Counted from the stretch's first letter, positions 39,805 to 49,347 are shown. The stretch is 53,160 nucleotides of DNA from Desulfoluna sp. (GCF_030145185.1 NZ_JAQYWB010000043.1:1-53160); one strand, 5' to 3'. Program-made: numbers and translations. Notes: generated by a model not told the origin, from the letters alone.

Positions 39805-40173
39805 ATGGAAAACTGTGTAAAATCGATAGAACTTGAAAATGGTCTTATCCTGAAGGTCGAAGATACCTCGCGAAGGATCAGTGAGGATGCCTTTGTCGTC
39901 AAGGTTCGTTTTACCATCTCTTTTCAGATATCCGAAGAGGAGGCGGGGGCTCTGGATCTTTCGCTTCCAGAGCTGACGAAGATGCTGGGCTCTGCCGGGG
40001 GGCGGTTTGAAAAAGAGAGAGAAAAAAACTTCGTCAAGGAAGCCCAAAAAGATGAGGTTTTCAAGGAGATGACGGACTCCTACCTTCATACCAATCTGAG
40101 TTACCTTTCCCATCCTGGCTTTAAAAAAGGGGTGATTCGAAGATGTCTCGCTGAAAAACGGGGTCGGTATTGA
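39805..40173 (+). CDS. Small hypothetical protein
   Basis: The 122-residue soluble protein (MENCVKSIELENGLILKVED...) with mixed beta start (ILKVEDTSRRISEDAFVVKV) and a helical, charged C-terminal half. I recognise no family. Codon and residue use look like a real gene. ATG 39805 is chosen because GGAG lies 10 bases upstream; the open frame reaches back to 39637 and ATG 39781 is an alternative. Followed 30 bases later by the lytic transglycosylase gene on the same strand, so cotranscription is likely. Confidence 0.65.
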   Translation: MENCVKSIELENGLILKVEDTSRRISEDAFVVKVRFTISFQISEEEAGALDLSLPELTKMLGSAGGRFEKEREKNFVKEAQKDEVFKEMTDSYLHTNLSYLSHPGFKKGVIRRCLAEKRGRY

Positions 40174-40203
40174 TCTAAGAGGGATGAAAAAAAAGGGGGG
40201 GCG

Positions 40204-40785
40204 ATGAGGCCAAAGGGATGGATCCTGTGTTTGGCGTTGGTGGTGTGGGCGCCTGCAGGGGCAGAAATTTATACCTACAAAGACGCATCGGGACAGATCT
40301 ATTTTACAGACTCGCCCGGTGCCCATGAGATTGACATTATGGGTGCGCGTCGTCTGGACCGGCATAAAAAAGGGGGCTCCCCTAAACTATGGAGTTCCTC
40401 GGCCTTTGATCCGTTGATCGTCAAGGCAGCCGCAAAGCACAATCTCCCCTTTGCCCTGATCAAGGCGGTGATTCATGCGGAATCGGCCTTCAACCCGAAG
40501 GCCCTTTCGCCCAAAGGAGCCAAGGGGCTGATGCAGTTGATGCCGCAGAATATCGCCTTTTATAAGATCAAAAATCCCTTTGACCCCGATGAAAACATCA
40601 TGGGGGGGGCGGCGTATCTGAAGCTTCTCTTGACCGATTTTAAGGGCAACCGGAAGCTTGCGCTGGCGGCTTACAACGCGGGCCCCACCAAAGTCAAAGA
40701 GTGCCAGGGGGTGCCCCCCATTGCAGAGACCCGGGCGTATGTGGCGAAGGTGGAACGGTTTAACCGGTATTACAGCCTTAATTAA
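40204..40785 (+). CDS. Lytic transglycosylase with N-terminal DUF4124 domain
   Basis: Cleaves peptidoglycan in the periplasm. The 193-residue protein has a signal peptide (ILCLALVVWAPAGA, cleavage near residue 21), then DUF4124 (EIYTYKDASGQIYFTDSP). The SLT domain follows: IKAVIHAESAFNPKALSPKGAKG, whose ESAFNP Glu is catalytic; GLMQLMP; and AALAAYNAGP-like LALAAYNAGPTKV. GGGGGGCG precedes the ATG. The 3' end overlaps galU, convergent, by 8 bases. Confidence 0.93.
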   Translation: MRPKGWILCLALVVWAPAGAEIYTYKDASGQIYFTDSPGAHEIDIMGARRLDRHKKGGSPKLWSSSAFDPLIVKAAAKHNLPFALIKAVIHAESAFNPKALSPKGAKGLMQLMPQNIAFYKIKNPFDPDENIMGGAAYLKLLLTDFKGNRKLALAAYNAGPTKVKECQGVPPIAETRAYVAKVERFNRYYSLN

Positions 40786-41659
40786 CGCCGACGTCGATCA
40801 AAAGGCTCTGAAGGTAGGCATGGAGTCGGTCTTTGATCTCGGGATTTTCCAGGGCATACGCAATATTGGCCATTTGAAAACCGGCCTTGTCCCCGCAGTC
40901 AAATCGGGTGCCCTCAAAAAGATACCCATAAATGCTCTGGGTGTTCAGAAGTTGAGCCATGGCATCCGTGATTTGAATTTCCCCCCCCGCACCGCACTCT
41001 TTCTTTTCAAGCAGACCAAAAATTTCCGGAGTGAGAATGTAGCGTCCGATGATGGCCTGGTTGGACGGAGCCACGTCGGGCTTGGGCTTTTCCACCAGTC
41101 CCTTAATCTGGATCAGATGGTCGTGGAGCTGTTCACCATCGACAATCCCGTATTTGTCCGTTTGACTGGGATCCACGTCCATCACCGCCACCATGGAGGA
41201 CTGGGTGGTCTCGAAGGCTTTGATCATCTGGGAGAGAACCGGGGTTTTGGCCTTGACCAGGTCGTCGGCTAAGAGGACGGCAAAGGGTTCATCACCCACC
41301 ACGTCGCGAGCGCACCAGATGGCATGTCCCAACCCCAGGGGTTGGTTTTGGCGGGTGTAGATAATGGTGCCGGTTTCGGGGACCAGGGCCTTGATACTCT
41401 CGAGGGTCTCTTCTTTCCCCCTGTCCTTTAAGATTGATTCAAGTTCATGGGAGTGGTCAAAATGGTCTTCAAGGGCCTCTTTTCCCCGGCCGGTGACGAA
41501 GATAATCTGCTCAATGCCTGCAGACAGAGCCTCTTCCACTGCGTATTGAATCAAGGGTTTATCCACAATGGGAAGCATCTCTTTGGGAAGGGCTTTGGTG
41601 GCCGGAAGGAAGCGGGTGCCGAGGCCGGCAACGGGAAATACCGCCTTGCGTATTTTCAT
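40778..41659 (-). CDS. galU: UTP--glucose-1-phosphate uridylyltransferase
   Basis: Makes UDP-glucose for surface sugars. The 293-residue protein has the nucleotide-binding start FPVAGLGTRFLPATKALPKE, ending MLPIVDKPLIQYAVEEAL, plus LGLGHAIWCAR and VLLADDLV, VEKPKP and GTRFDCGDKAGF. All are standard for bacterial GalU of about 290 residues. It stands alone on the minus strand between two plus-strand genes. Confidence 0.96.
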   Translation of the reverse strand: MKIRKAVFPVAGLGTRFLPATKALPKEMLPIVDKPLIQYAVEEALSAGIEQIIFVTGRGKEALEDHFDHSHELESILKDRGKEETLESIKALVPETGTIIYTRQNQPLGLGHAIWCARDVVGDEPFAVLLADDLVKAKTPVLSQMIKAFETTQSSMVAVMDVDPSQTDKYGIVDGEQLHDHLIQIKGLVEKPKPDVAPSNQAIIGRYILTPEIFGLLEKKECGAGGEIQITDAMAQLLNTQSIYGYLFEGTRFDCGDKAGFQMANIAYALENPEIKDRLHAYLQSLLIDVGVN

Positions 41660-41890
41660 GGGTTCAGATCCTGGTTTGAGTCGGCAGACAGCGGTCTGGT
41701 GAAGGTGGACCGAAATGAGGGGCCACAGGCTTTTTTTGTTGTGATATACGGTGAATGACGCCTGAAATCAAGGGTCACTGATATATTTTTATTGTAAAAC
41801 CGGAGTGAAATTATTATGTTACTCCTTTTTCAGGGAATATAAACACACATGAAATGTGTTTAACCATAGAAGAAGTGAGGAGTGATCATT

Positions 41891-42679
41891 ATGAGTGAAT
41901 CTGAAAACAAGGCAGACATCGTACCGGTGCGCATGGGACGCAATACCGGTTTTCAATTTGAATGCCACAAGGGTGTCAGCTGTTTCACCAAATGCTGCCG
42001 GGGGATCGATATTATCTTGACGCCCTACGACATCATTCGCCTGAAAAACAAACTGGAACTCCCGTCAGAGGAGTTTCTGGCTATTTACACCGTGCCCCAG
42101 CTCTATGAAAAAACAGATCTTCCGGTGGTCACCTTAAAGCTTCTGGATGACGACATTCGGTCCTGCCCCTTTGTACGGGATGAAGGCTGCCTGGTGTATG
42201 ACGATCGTCCCACCACCTGTCGTTACTACCCTCTGGGGGTCGGTAACTTGAGCCATGGAGAAGAAGGGGGGGATGACGACAAAGATTTCTTCTTTTTTGT
42301 CAATGAACCCCACTGCAAAGGCTTTGACGAGAAGAAAGAGTGGACGGTCGATTCCTGGCGAAAGGATCAGGGCGTGGATATTCACGATGAGATCAACGCC
42401 GGCTGGACGGATCTGATTGTTCGAAAGCGCAGTTTTCCCCCCAATATTAAGTGGACTCCCAAGGCCAAAGAGATGTTCTTTATGGCCTGCTACAACATTG
42501 ACGCCTTCAAGCGCTTTGTCTTTGAGAGCCCCTTTCTCACCAAATTTGAGGTGGATGAGGCGATGCTGGAAAAGATTAAAACCGATGACATCGCTTTGTT
42601 AGAGTTCGGTCTTCTCTGGTTGAAAGATGTTTTTTTCTTAAAGAAAGATGAAAACAAGCAGTTCAAAGTCAAAAAATAG
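41891..42679 (+). CDS. YkgJ-family cysteine-cluster protein (larger form)
   Basis: The 262-residue protein has cluster 1 CHKGVSCFTKCCRG near residue 20 and cluster 2 CPFVRDEGCLVYDDRPTTCRYYP near 97. It then has an extended C-terminal half with FVNEPHCKGF and helical segments. Putative metal-binding; substrate unknown. Start at ATG 41891 with GAGGAG eight bases upstream; a GTG at 41882 overlaps that ribosome site and is less likely. A single-gene unit with a terminator. Confidence 0.85.
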   Translation: MSESENKADIVPVRMGRNTGFQFECHKGVSCFTKCCRGIDIILTPYDIIRLKNKLELPSEEFLAIYTVPQLYEKTDLPVVTLKLLDDDIRSCPFVRDEGCLVYDDRPTTCRYYPLGVGNLSHGEEGGDDDKDFFFFVNEPHCKGFDEKKEWTVDSWRKDQGVDIHDEINAGWTDLIVRKRSFPPNIKWTPKAKEMFFMACYNIDAFKRFVFESPFLTKFEVDEAMLEKIKTDDIALLEFGLLWLKDVFFLKKDENKQFKVKK

Positions 42680-42787
42680 AGATAGCATGGGTGGTGAGCC
42701 TATATGTTTTGGATGTTTATGTGTAAACAGGGCTGATTGTTCATAAGTTTGAGAAAAAATCCCTCAAATTTTTTCTTTTGCAGGTAA

Positions 42788-42822
42788 AAAAAAGCCGGTT
42801 CCCCAAAGGGACCGGCTTTTTT
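42788..42822. terminator. Bidirectional intrinsic terminator
   Basis: AAAAAGCCGGTTCCCC / GGGACCGGCTTTTTT stem with short loop, A-run left and T-run right, between the convergent YkgJ and dapA-like genes. It can serve both. Confidence 0.92.
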
Positions 42823-42846
42823 GTTTTCAGCGGTTGAAGCGAAAAT

Positions 42847-43884
42847 CTAATACGTCTCGGTGTAGATGAGGCTTTCGAAGAGGGCCTCGTCATTGAGACG
42901 GGCGTTGATGTCTACCTCGAAGAAGGACTCCACCGGAGCCAGCAGCTCGGGGTTGGTTTTCATCACGTCACGGAGATATCCCACCACCACGGAAAGTCCC
43001 TTGCGGGTCATCTTTCCCAAGGGCCTTCGGCAGCCGCCCGAGGGCATGCCCAGGATCTGCATGGCGGTCTTGATGGCCAGGGGGTTCCTCGCCACGCATT
43101 TGACCTCGCCAAAGGGCGTCTCTTCCATGGTGACCACGCTGGTCAGCTTGAAGAGCGGCATCAGCGCTGTATGCAGGGCGTCTGCCTCATCCAATTTTCC
43201 CTCGGCCACAAGCTCTATGAGCCGGGAGGCCGGGCCGGGAACGATGTTCGAGGCCACCGAGATCACCCCGGAGGCGGCGATGGCTGGATCGGTCATCATG
43301 GTGACCACCAGGGCATCGTCTCCAGAGAAGATGGTGAAATCCGGACCGCAGACCTCACGGGTTCGCTTCATGTTCTCAAGGTTTCCCGTGGCCTCTTTGA
43401 CGGCAGAGACGTTGGGGCATTCACGGTTTAACAGGGCGATGTCTTCGGGAAGCATCTGGGCACCGGTGCGTCCGGGGATGATATAAGGAATCACCATAAT
43501 TTCCGGAAAGGTCCGGGCCACAGGGGTGACATACTCTTTTCGAATTTCAAGGGAGCTGGGGCCGTTGTAATAAGGATCCACAAGAAGGACGGCATCTACC
43601 CCAGCTTCAACGGCATGCCGTGTTGCGGAGAGTGCTTCGTTGGTGTTGTTGCTCCCGGTACCCGCGATGCAGAAGCATTTATTCTTGGTCTGTTTGGAAA
43701 TAATCTCAATAAGGCTGTTGTGTTCGTCCCAGGCGAGGGTGGGGCTTTCGCCGGTGGTGCCGACGGCCAGGATGCCTGTGATGTTGTTTTCAATCTGAAA
43801 ACGGCACAGGTTTTCCAGGCCCTCGTAGTCCACGAGATCATTTTTAAAGGGGGTGACCAATGCTGTGTAGCAGCCTTTTTTCAT
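42847..43884 (-). CDS. DapA-family protein (4-hydroxy-tetrahydrodipicolinate synthase or related aldolase)
   Basis: Class I aldolase fold: pyruvate forms a Schiff base with lysine. The 345-residue protein begins MKKGCYTALVTPFKNDLVD. It keeps GTTGESPTL (Thr pair), DPYYNGPSS, the tyrosine and arginine in IPYIIPGRTG, and the Schiff-base lysine in AVKEATGN. So DapA activity is plausible and would feed on the product of Asd. It is about 50 residues longer than usual at the C-terminus (through LIYTETY), so another aldolase substrate is possible; I leave the symbol empty. Confidence 0.85.
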   Translation of the reverse strand: MKKGCYTALVTPFKNDLVDYEGLENLCRFQIENNITGILAVGTTGESPTLAWDEHNSLIEIISKQTKNKCFCIAGTGSNNTNEALSATRHAVEAGVDAVLLVDPYYNGPSSLEIRKEYVTPVARTFPEIMVIPYIIPGRTGAQMLPEDIALLNRECPNVSAVKEATGNLENMKRTREVCGPDFTIFSGDDALVVTMMTDPAIAASGVISVASNIVPGPASRLIELVAEGKLDEADALHTALMPLFKLTSVVTMEETPFGEVKCVARNPLAIKTAMQILGMPSGGCRRPLGKMTRKGLSVVVGYLRDVMKTNPELLAPVESFFEVDINARLNDEALFESLIYTETY

Positions 43885-43946
43885 TGTCTTACCTCTGGCT
43901 TCGCAAATGTGACTGTAAGGTGACTTTTGATTACAAACATTGGAAA

Positions 43947-43974
43947 ACTATAAAAAAAAAGAGCCGCATGTCAA
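43947..43974 (-). promoter_or_regulatory. Sigma-70-like promoter of the dapA-like gene
   Basis: On the minus strand TTGACA (43969-43974) and TATAGT (43947-43952) are separated by 16 bases, 63 bases upstream of the start codon. Confidence 0.65.
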
Positions 43975-44076
43975 TACCAAAGGCGATTGACCCCGGGATG
44001 AGCGAATGGGTTGGGGGTATTTCCGGTGGCCCTGGCCCCCTGTCGGCGGGAAAGCCAAAAGGGGCTTCGATTTGAT

Positions 44077-44103
44077 TTGACAACCCTTGGATGGCAGTAT
44101 AAT
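44077..44103 (+). promoter_or_regulatory. Possible promoter of the TPR gene
   Basis: Perfect hexamers TTGACA (44077-44082) and TATAAT (44098-44103), but only 15 bases apart, shorter than the optimal 17. About 180 bases upstream of the TPR start codon. Confidence 0.5.
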
Positions 44104-44281
44104 TTATGCATTTATTTAAAAAAATGGAAAGTACAGAAGGGAAGCGCGACCGGAATTTATATTCAAGGTTGCAGCCCTTTTTTTAAAGGATGTGACATAA
44201 AAACACCTGACGTGAAAGAGCAGAAAGCCCCATGCCGGGTTTCTTCTTTTTTTTGTGCGGGTTACCAGACAAAGAGGGATC

Positions 44282-44905
44282 ATGCAAAAGCCGAAGAACG
44301 CACAAGAAGGTATTGCACAGCTCAGGGCGGATGTTGCCGGGAGTCCTGACTGCGGAAACAGCCACTACAATTTGGCCGTGGCCCTTATGGGCGTTAAAAA
44401 TTATGATGAGGCAGAAGCCTGCCTCAACGACGCCGTGGGATGCAGCCCTACTCTGGCCGAGGGGTACGTGATGCTCGGAAGTATTGCCCTGCAGCGTGAT
44501 GATGTCGAGGGCTGTCTCTACTACAACACATTGGCCACCAAGTCCCGGGCCGGGTTTGCCGTGGGGTATGGCAATATTGGTTTTCTGGAGCTGCAACGCG
44601 GCAATGTGGAAGAGGCCATTAAAAACCTCAAGAAAGCCATTGTGCATAACTCCAAGTTTGTGCAGGCCTATACCACCCTGGCCAACGCGTACCTGATGAA
44701 AGGCCTGGTGGATGAGAGCATCGAAATGAGCCTGAAGGCCCTTGAGGCCGAGCCGGATTTTCCCATCTCACACCACAACCTGGGAATCGCCTATCTTGAA
44801 AAAGAGGATTACGCACAGGCGATTGTGCACTTTGATAAGGCACAGTCCATGGGGTATGAGGTGCCCGAAGCCCTTTTGAAAGAGGTGGAACCCCACCGCG
44901 TTTAA
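44282..44905 (+). CDS. Tetratricopeptide-repeat protein
   Basis: The 207-residue protein is built almost wholly of TPR units (about five: for example NSHYNLAVALMGVKNYDEAE, VGYGNIGFLELQRGNVEEAI, ISHHNLGIAYLEKEDYAQAI). No signal peptide or membrane segment, so cytoplasmic scaffold. ATG 44282 has GAGGG five bases upstream. It is separated from the next unknown gene by a terminator. Its partner is unknown. Confidence 0.85.
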   Translation: MQKPKNAQEGIAQLRADVAGSPDCGNSHYNLAVALMGVKNYDEAEACLNDAVGCSPTLAEGYVMLGSIALQRDDVEGCLYYNTLATKSRAGFAVGYGNIGFLELQRGNVEEAIKNLKKAIVHNSKFVQAYTTLANAYLMKGLVDESIEMSLKALEAEPDFPISHHNLGIAYLEKEDYAQAIVHFDKAQSMGYEVPEALLKEVEPHRV

Positions 44906-44918
44906 ATTCTGATAAGTA

Positions 44919-44953
44919 AAGCCCCCTGCGGTGTGTGCAGGGGGCTTTTTTTT
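44919..44953 (+). terminator. Intrinsic terminator of the TPR gene
   Basis: Stem GCCCCCTGC / GCAGGGGGC with a 7-base loop followed by eight T, 16 bases past the stop. Confidence 0.93.
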
Positions 44954-45010
44954 TGCAGGACCCCATCCGTTCGGCTTTGGCGGGACGTATCCTTTAAAAA
45001 GAGAAGAGAC

Positions 45011-46132
45011 ATGAAGATTACCTGGAGTCTGCCGGGTCACAGCAGCAGTGGCAAGATTGATGAGAAGGTGCTGGCAACCCCCCTTCCTGCGAATCGGGTC
45101 TATGAAGAATCGGGTCTTTGTTACGCACACTATGTCCGCGCCGTGGAGACGGTTCTTAAGCAGGAAGAGACTCGCAGGGACGGGTTGATGGAAGCCCTCT
45201 TTCCCGGGACAGCGCCCGAAGTTCACGGTGTCCATGTGGAGATTTTAAAGCATGGACCGTTTTATCACCCGGCGCGTATGACCCTTGAAACCGATGCCGG
45301 TGCGTTCTCTCTGGTGATTAATCTGGCGGTGACCTCCGAAGGGGGCGCCTGCGCCGAACGTGAATTTGCCCTGCTTGGGCAGCTGGCTGAAAGAAGCGAG
45401 GCACTCCCTCGGGTCTATCTCCTCAAGGCCGTCGATGTGGATGGGCATCGGGTGGTCCTTTTTTTCGGGGAGTGGTTTGACGGCTTTCATGAGTTTCATC
45501 AGACACGGCGTCCCGAAGGGGATCGGGTGGTGGTCTGGGCAGGCGAATCCCATGGCCTGGTGACCCGAGAGACGGAATGCTCGATCTACTGCCAGTCGGC
45601 TGATATTCTCACCCGGCTCTACAATCCGCTCTCCTTTGCGTTGGTCCAACCCTGGCATCATGCCGCCGGGGATTTTGTCGTCAACATGGAGGCGACTCTG
45701 CCGAGGGTGCGATTGATCACCCTGCGGCAATATATCCCCATGGCCGAGGTGGATGACATCGGGGCCGAGGAGATTCTGGAGGGAGCCCTCTTTTTTTTGA
45801 TGATGCTCTCGATTCGAAATCGCCTGGACCGATACGATGGCATCGGTGAGGTCGCCTGGGTGGGGACCCACAGCGTGAAATCCACCCTCGATGGTTTTTT
45901 TACAGGGGCGGCGTATCATCAAAATATCGGTCCCCTTGAGGGGGCGTTTGGCCCGTGGGTTAAAGATTACCTGGTCACTTATACCGAAGAAGAGTTTCGT
46001 GAAACGGCCGATGCGGTGGTCTCGTCCTTTAATCCACAAGCTTCTGAAATGGGTGTCATAAGGGAACATATTGCAGACCATGTGGCGGAATTTTATCGCA
46101 TCATACAGGCCTTAAATATTCATCAAGAGTAA
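45011..46132 (+). CDS. Protein of unknown function upstream of dsr
   Basis: The 373-residue soluble protein (MKITWSLPGHSSSGKIDEK...) is not a family I can name. It contains VVLFFGEWFDGFHEFHQ after a basic and hydrophobic stretch, loosely recalling the hinge of kinase-like folds, but no clear HxD or DFG catalytic motif is visible, so I assign no function. AGAAGAG precedes the ATG at 45011. It lies between the TPR gene and the dsr leader, all on the plus strand. Confidence 0.7.
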   Translation: MKITWSLPGHSSSGKIDEKVLATPLPANRVYEESGLCYAHYVRAVETVLKQEETRRDGLMEALFPGTAPEVHGVHVEILKHGPFYHPARMTLETDAGAFSLVINLAVTSEGGACAEREFALLGQLAERSEALPRVYLLKAVDVDGHRVVLFFGEWFDGFHEFHQTRRPEGDRVVVWAGESHGLVTRETECSIYCQSADILTRLYNPLSFALVQPWHHAAGDFVVNMEATLPRVRLITLRQYIPMAEVDDIGAEEILEGALFFLMMLSIRNRLDRYDGIGEVAWVGTHSVKSTLDGFFTGAAYHQNIGPLEGAFGPWVKDYLVTYTEEEFRETADAVVSSFNPQASEMGVIREHIADHVAEFYRIIQALNIHQE

Positions 46133-46176
46133 AAATAATTTTGATTTACATCTTCATTGAAATTGAACAAAGAGAG

Positions 46177-46225
46177 GTATTCACGAGAGAAAAATTTTTG
46201 AAAAATATTTTTCTCTCGTGAATAC
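46177..46225. promoter_or_regulatory. Perfect 19-bp hairpin in the dsr upstream region
   Basis: GTATTCACGAGAGAAAAAT (46177-46195) is repeated in perfect inverse at 46207-46225 with an 11-base AT loop. It starts 45 bases after the upstream gene stops. There is no T-run, so it is not a typical terminator; candidate operator, RNA structure or Rho-linked 3' end. Confidence 0.75.
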
Positions 46226-46503
46226 AAATCGAATAAAATCAGAAGAATCACTGTGATACTCGTGGGTTGTTGATGGCGGCGGCAGGGTCACCCCTCCTCC
46301 AATCAGGGGGGGCTGCGTGAAACCATTTAATTTTTGGCATTCCGTCACTTTTTTCCATTTTTAAAAGTCCATGCAAGATATCAGGAATTCTCAGTAGGTT
46401 ATCCTCATGATTATTTTTGATTAATAAGAGCGTATTGATATGGGATGTCTTGGGGAGCGGATGGAATGTAAAGCCTTAATAACCACGGAAAAAAGCTTTT
46501 TTA

Positions 46504-46532
46504 TTGACAATAAAAGTCAATAACTTTATACC
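46504..46532 (+). promoter_or_regulatory. Candidate dsr promoter
   Basis: TTGACA (46504-46509), 17-base spacer, TATACC (46527-46532). The -35 box is part of ATTGAC-N7-GTCAAT, an inverted repeat that could be an operator. It would give a leader of about 190 bases before dsrA. No other feature was seen in the rest of 46133-46727. Confidence 0.5.
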
Positions 46533-46727
46533 ATGGATTTGATAATAGGGTCATTGTAATTTTTCAATGGAAATTGCATAGACAATAGCAGCTGGAACTT
46601 TCGTTTTGGCTGTTATTTTATGTAGTTTAAGGTTTAAGGTTTGAGTGACTTGGCGGGTAGAATCAAATGGAGCTCATTTGGTTTTGTTTTGTTGAGTTAA
46701 AATTATTTATTCAATGGAGGTAAGGCA

Positions 46728-48104
46728 ATGGCAAAGCATAACACCCCTTTGTTGGACGAGCTGGAATCCGGGCCGTGGCCAAGCTTTGTGTCCGACATCA
46801 AGCAGGAAGCTGACGTCAGGGCAAAGAACGAAAAAGGAATCGATTTTCAGATTCCTTCCGAAGCTTGCGACGATCTGCTTGGACTTCTTGAGCTCTCTTA
46901 CAAAGATGGAACCACTCACTGGAAACATGGCGGTATCGTAGGTGTTTTCGGTTACGGCGGTGGCATCATCGGGCGTTACAGTGACAAGCCCAAAGAGTTT
47001 CCTGCAGTGGCTGCTTTTCACACGATTCGTGTTTCTCAGCCGGGTGCAAAGTATTACACCACCGAGTTCCTGCGTCAGTTGATGGACCTCTGGCAGCTTC
47101 GTGGCTCCGGACTCACCAACATGCACGGCTCCACCGGTGACATCGTTCTGCTGGGCACCACGACCCCTCAGCTCGAAGAGATTTTCTACACCCTGACCCA
47201 TGATATGGATCAGGACCTCGGCGGTTCCGGGTCCAACCTGCGAACCCCCGCTGACTGTATCGGTCAGTCCCGCTGTGAATACGCTTGCTACGACACTCAG
47301 GAGATCTGCTACTTCCTGACCATGATGTATCAGGATGAACTCCACCGCCCCGCATTCCCCTACAAGTTCAAGTTCAAGTTTGACGGTTGCCCGAACTGCT
47401 GCGTGGCCTCCATCGCTCGTTCTGACCTGTCCTTCATCGGTACCTGGAGAGACCAGATTGGTATTGATCAGGCGGAAGTTGCCAAGTACATCGACGGCAC
47501 CAACCCTGCCAACGCCGGTGCACACAAAGGTCGCGACTGGGGTGCCTTCGATCTCGACGCCGAAGTGCTGAACCTTTGCCCCACCGAGTGCATGAAGTAC
47601 GAAGACGGAAAGCTCACCATCAACGACAAAGAGTGTACCCGTTGCATGCATTGCATCAACGTCATGCCCAAGGCGTTGAAAATTGGTAAGCAGCGCGGTG
47701 TCTCTCTCCTCGCCGGAGCCAAGGCTCCCATCGTGGACGGCGCTCAGATGGGTTCCCTCATCGTTCCCTTCCTTGAAATTGACCAGACCATGAACAAGCA
47801 GCTGGCAGATTTCGAGTCTGAAGAAGAATGGATGGAATACCTTGAAGAGAAGTATGCCGGAGTCGTCGAAGTGATTGAATCCATCTGGGATTACTGGATG
47901 GAAGAAGGTAAGAACCGTGAGCGTCTCGGTGAGTTGATGATCCGTCAGGGCCTTCAGAAGCTGCTCGAAAAAATCGGCATGGAGCCCCAGGCCGTACACG
48001 TCGATCATCCCCGTACCAACCCCTACATCTTCTGGAAAGAAGACGAAGTACCAGGTGGCTGGGACCGTGACATCAACGAATACAGAAAGCATCACGCACG
48101 CTAG
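46728..48104 (+). CDS. dsrA: Dissimilatory sulfite reductase, alpha subunit
   Basis: Catalyses sulfite reduction with DsrB in the cytoplasm, holding siroheme and 4Fe-4S centres. The 458-residue protein has the siroheme-cluster cysteines C177 and C183 ([11 protein letters not shown]) and C221 and C225 (CPNCC). A ferredoxin-like insertion has CPTEC at 284 and CTRCMHC at 303-309. GGAGG precedes the ATG. dsrB follows after 11 bases. Reductive type is indicated by dsrD behind it and the absence of oxidative dsr genes such as dsrEFH nearby. Confidence 0.99.
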   Translation: MAKHNTPLLDELESGPWPSFVSDIKQEADVRAKNEKGIDFQIPSEACDDLLGLLELSYKDGTTHWKHGGIVGVFGYGGGIIGRYSDKPKEFPAVAAFHTIRVSQPGAKYYTTEFLRQLMDLWQLRGSGLTNMHGSTGDIVLLGTTTPQLEEIFYTLTHDMDQDLGGSGSNLRTPADCIGQSRCEYACYDTQEICYFLTMMYQDELHRPAFPYKFKFKFDGCPNCCVASIARSDLSFIGTWRDQIGIDQAEVAKYIDGTNPANAGAHKGRDWGAFDLDAEVLNLCPTECMKYEDGKLTINDKECTRCMHCINVMPKALKIGKQRGVSLLAGAKAPIVDGAQMGSLIVPFLEIDQTMNKQLADFESEEEWMEYLEEKYAGVVEVIESIWDYWMEEGKNRERLGELMIRQGLQKLLEKIGMEPQAVHVDHPRTNPYIFWKEDEVPGGWDRDINEYRKHHAR

Positions 48105-48115
48105 GAGGGGTTCTC

Positions 48116-49264
48116 ATGGCTTTTATTTCTTCAGGATACAATCCCGAAAAACCGATGGAAGGTCGAATTACGGATATTGGTCCGAAACACTATGACCAGT
48201 TCTATCCCGAAATCATTAAGAAGAACAAAGGCAAGTGGAGCCACCACGAGATCCTCGAGCCTGGTATTCTGGTCCATGTAGCTGAAAACGGCGACGAAGT
48301 GTTCACCGTTCGTTGCGGTGGTGCCCGTCTCATGAGTGCCTCGCACATCCAGGAGATTTGCGACATTGCCGATAAGCACTGCGACGGCAAGCTGCGTTTC
48401 ACCACCCGTAACAACATCGAATTCATGACCGATTCCAAGGACAAGATGCTGGCCCTTAAGGCCGATCTTGCCCAGCGTAAATTCGATGGCGGCTCTTACA
48501 AGTTCCCCATCGGTGGTACCGGTGCAGGGATCACTAACATCGTTCATACCCAGGGTTGGGTTCACTGCCACACCCCCGCCACCGATGCCTCCGGCACCGT
48601 CAAGGCGACCATGGACGAAGTGTTCTCTGATTTCCAGGACATGAGACTGCCTGCCAAGCTCCGTATCTCCATGGCTTGCTGCCTCAACATGTGCGGCGCG
48701 GTTCACTGCTCCGACATCGCCATCCTCGGTTATCACAGAAAGCCTCCCATCCTTGACCATGAGTACCTGGACAAGGTCTGTGAGGTTCCCTTGGCTGTTG
48801 CTGCCTGCCCCACCGCGGCTATCAAGCCCTCCAAGGTAGAGCTTGCCAACGGCGAGACTGTGAAGTCTGTGGCTGTCAAGAACGAGCGTTGCATGTACTG
48901 CGGTAACTGCTACACCATGTGTCCCTCCATGCCCCTTTCCGACGCCGAAGGCGACGGGATTGTTCTCATGGCAGGTGGCAAGGTGTCCAACCGTATCAGC
49001 GCGCCCAAGTTCTCCAAGGTTGTTGTGGCGTTCCTGCCCAACGAAATGCCGAGATGGCCTACCATGACCCACGCCATCAAGAAGATGATCGAAGAGTACG
49101 CCAAAGGCGCCCGCAAGTATGAGCGTTTCGGTGACTGGACTGATCGTATTGGTTGGGAGCGTTTCTTTGATGTGTGTGAACTCGATTTTACCCACCACCT
49201 CATCGACGACTTCCGTGACGCTGCGTATCAGTCCTGGCGTCAGACTTCTCAGTTCAAGTTCTAA
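48116..49264 (+). CDS. dsrB: Dissimilatory sulfite reductase, beta subunit
   Basis: Partner of DsrA in the alpha2beta2 complex. The 382-residue protein has [13 protein letters not shown] with C151, [12 protein letters not shown] with C188/C189 and C193 for the catalytic siroheme-cluster unit, and the ferredoxin motif [12 protein letters not shown] near 258. GGAGGGG precedes the ATG. Composition is rich in favoured codons, consistent with high expression. Confidence 0.99.
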   Translation: MAFISSGYNPEKPMEGRITDIGPKHYDQFYPEIIKKNKGKWSHHEILEPGILVHVAENGDEVFTVRCGGARLMSASHIQEICDIADKHCDGKLRFTTRNNIEFMTDSKDKMLALKADLAQRKFDGGSYKFPIGGTGAGITNIVHTQGWVHCHTPATDASGTVKATMDEVFSDFQDMRLPAKLRISMACCLNMCGAVHCSDIAILGYHRKPPILDHEYLDKVCEVPLAVAACPTAAIKPSKVELANGETVKSVAVKNERCMYCGNCYTMCPSMPLSDAEGDGIVLMAGGKVSNRISAPKFSKVVVAFLPNEMPRWPTMTHAIKKMIEEYAKGARKYERFGDWTDRIGWERFFDVCELDFTHHLIDDFRDAAYQSWRQTSQFKF

Positions 49265-49321
49265 GATAAGATTTAGGTTAAGCTGAGAACGCATCCATTT
49301 CGTCAGAGAGATGGGTAACCA

Positions 49322-49347
49322 GCAGGGGGCCTGTAAAGGTCCCCTGC
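49322..49347 (+). other. mRNA hairpin between dsrB and dsrD
   Basis: 10-bp stem GCAGGGGGCC / GGTCCCCTGC (one G-T pair) with a 6-base loop, 57 bases after the dsrB stop and 21 bases before the dsrD start. It lacks a T-run, so it probably protects or cleaves the transcript rather than ending it. Confidence 0.65.

Noticed and set aside
46504-46526. ATTGAC-N7-GTCAAT as an FNR or HcpR site
   Set aside because: Half-sites and spacing do not match TTGAT-N4-ATCAA or TTGTGA-N6-TCACAA; only kept as an unnamed palindrome.
46707-48095. 462-codon open frame antisense to dsrA, and a similar 414-codon frame antisense to dsrB (48131-49375)
   Set aside because: They mirror the codon bias of dsrA and dsrB, match no family and have no ribosome sites; dsrAB on the plus strand is certain.
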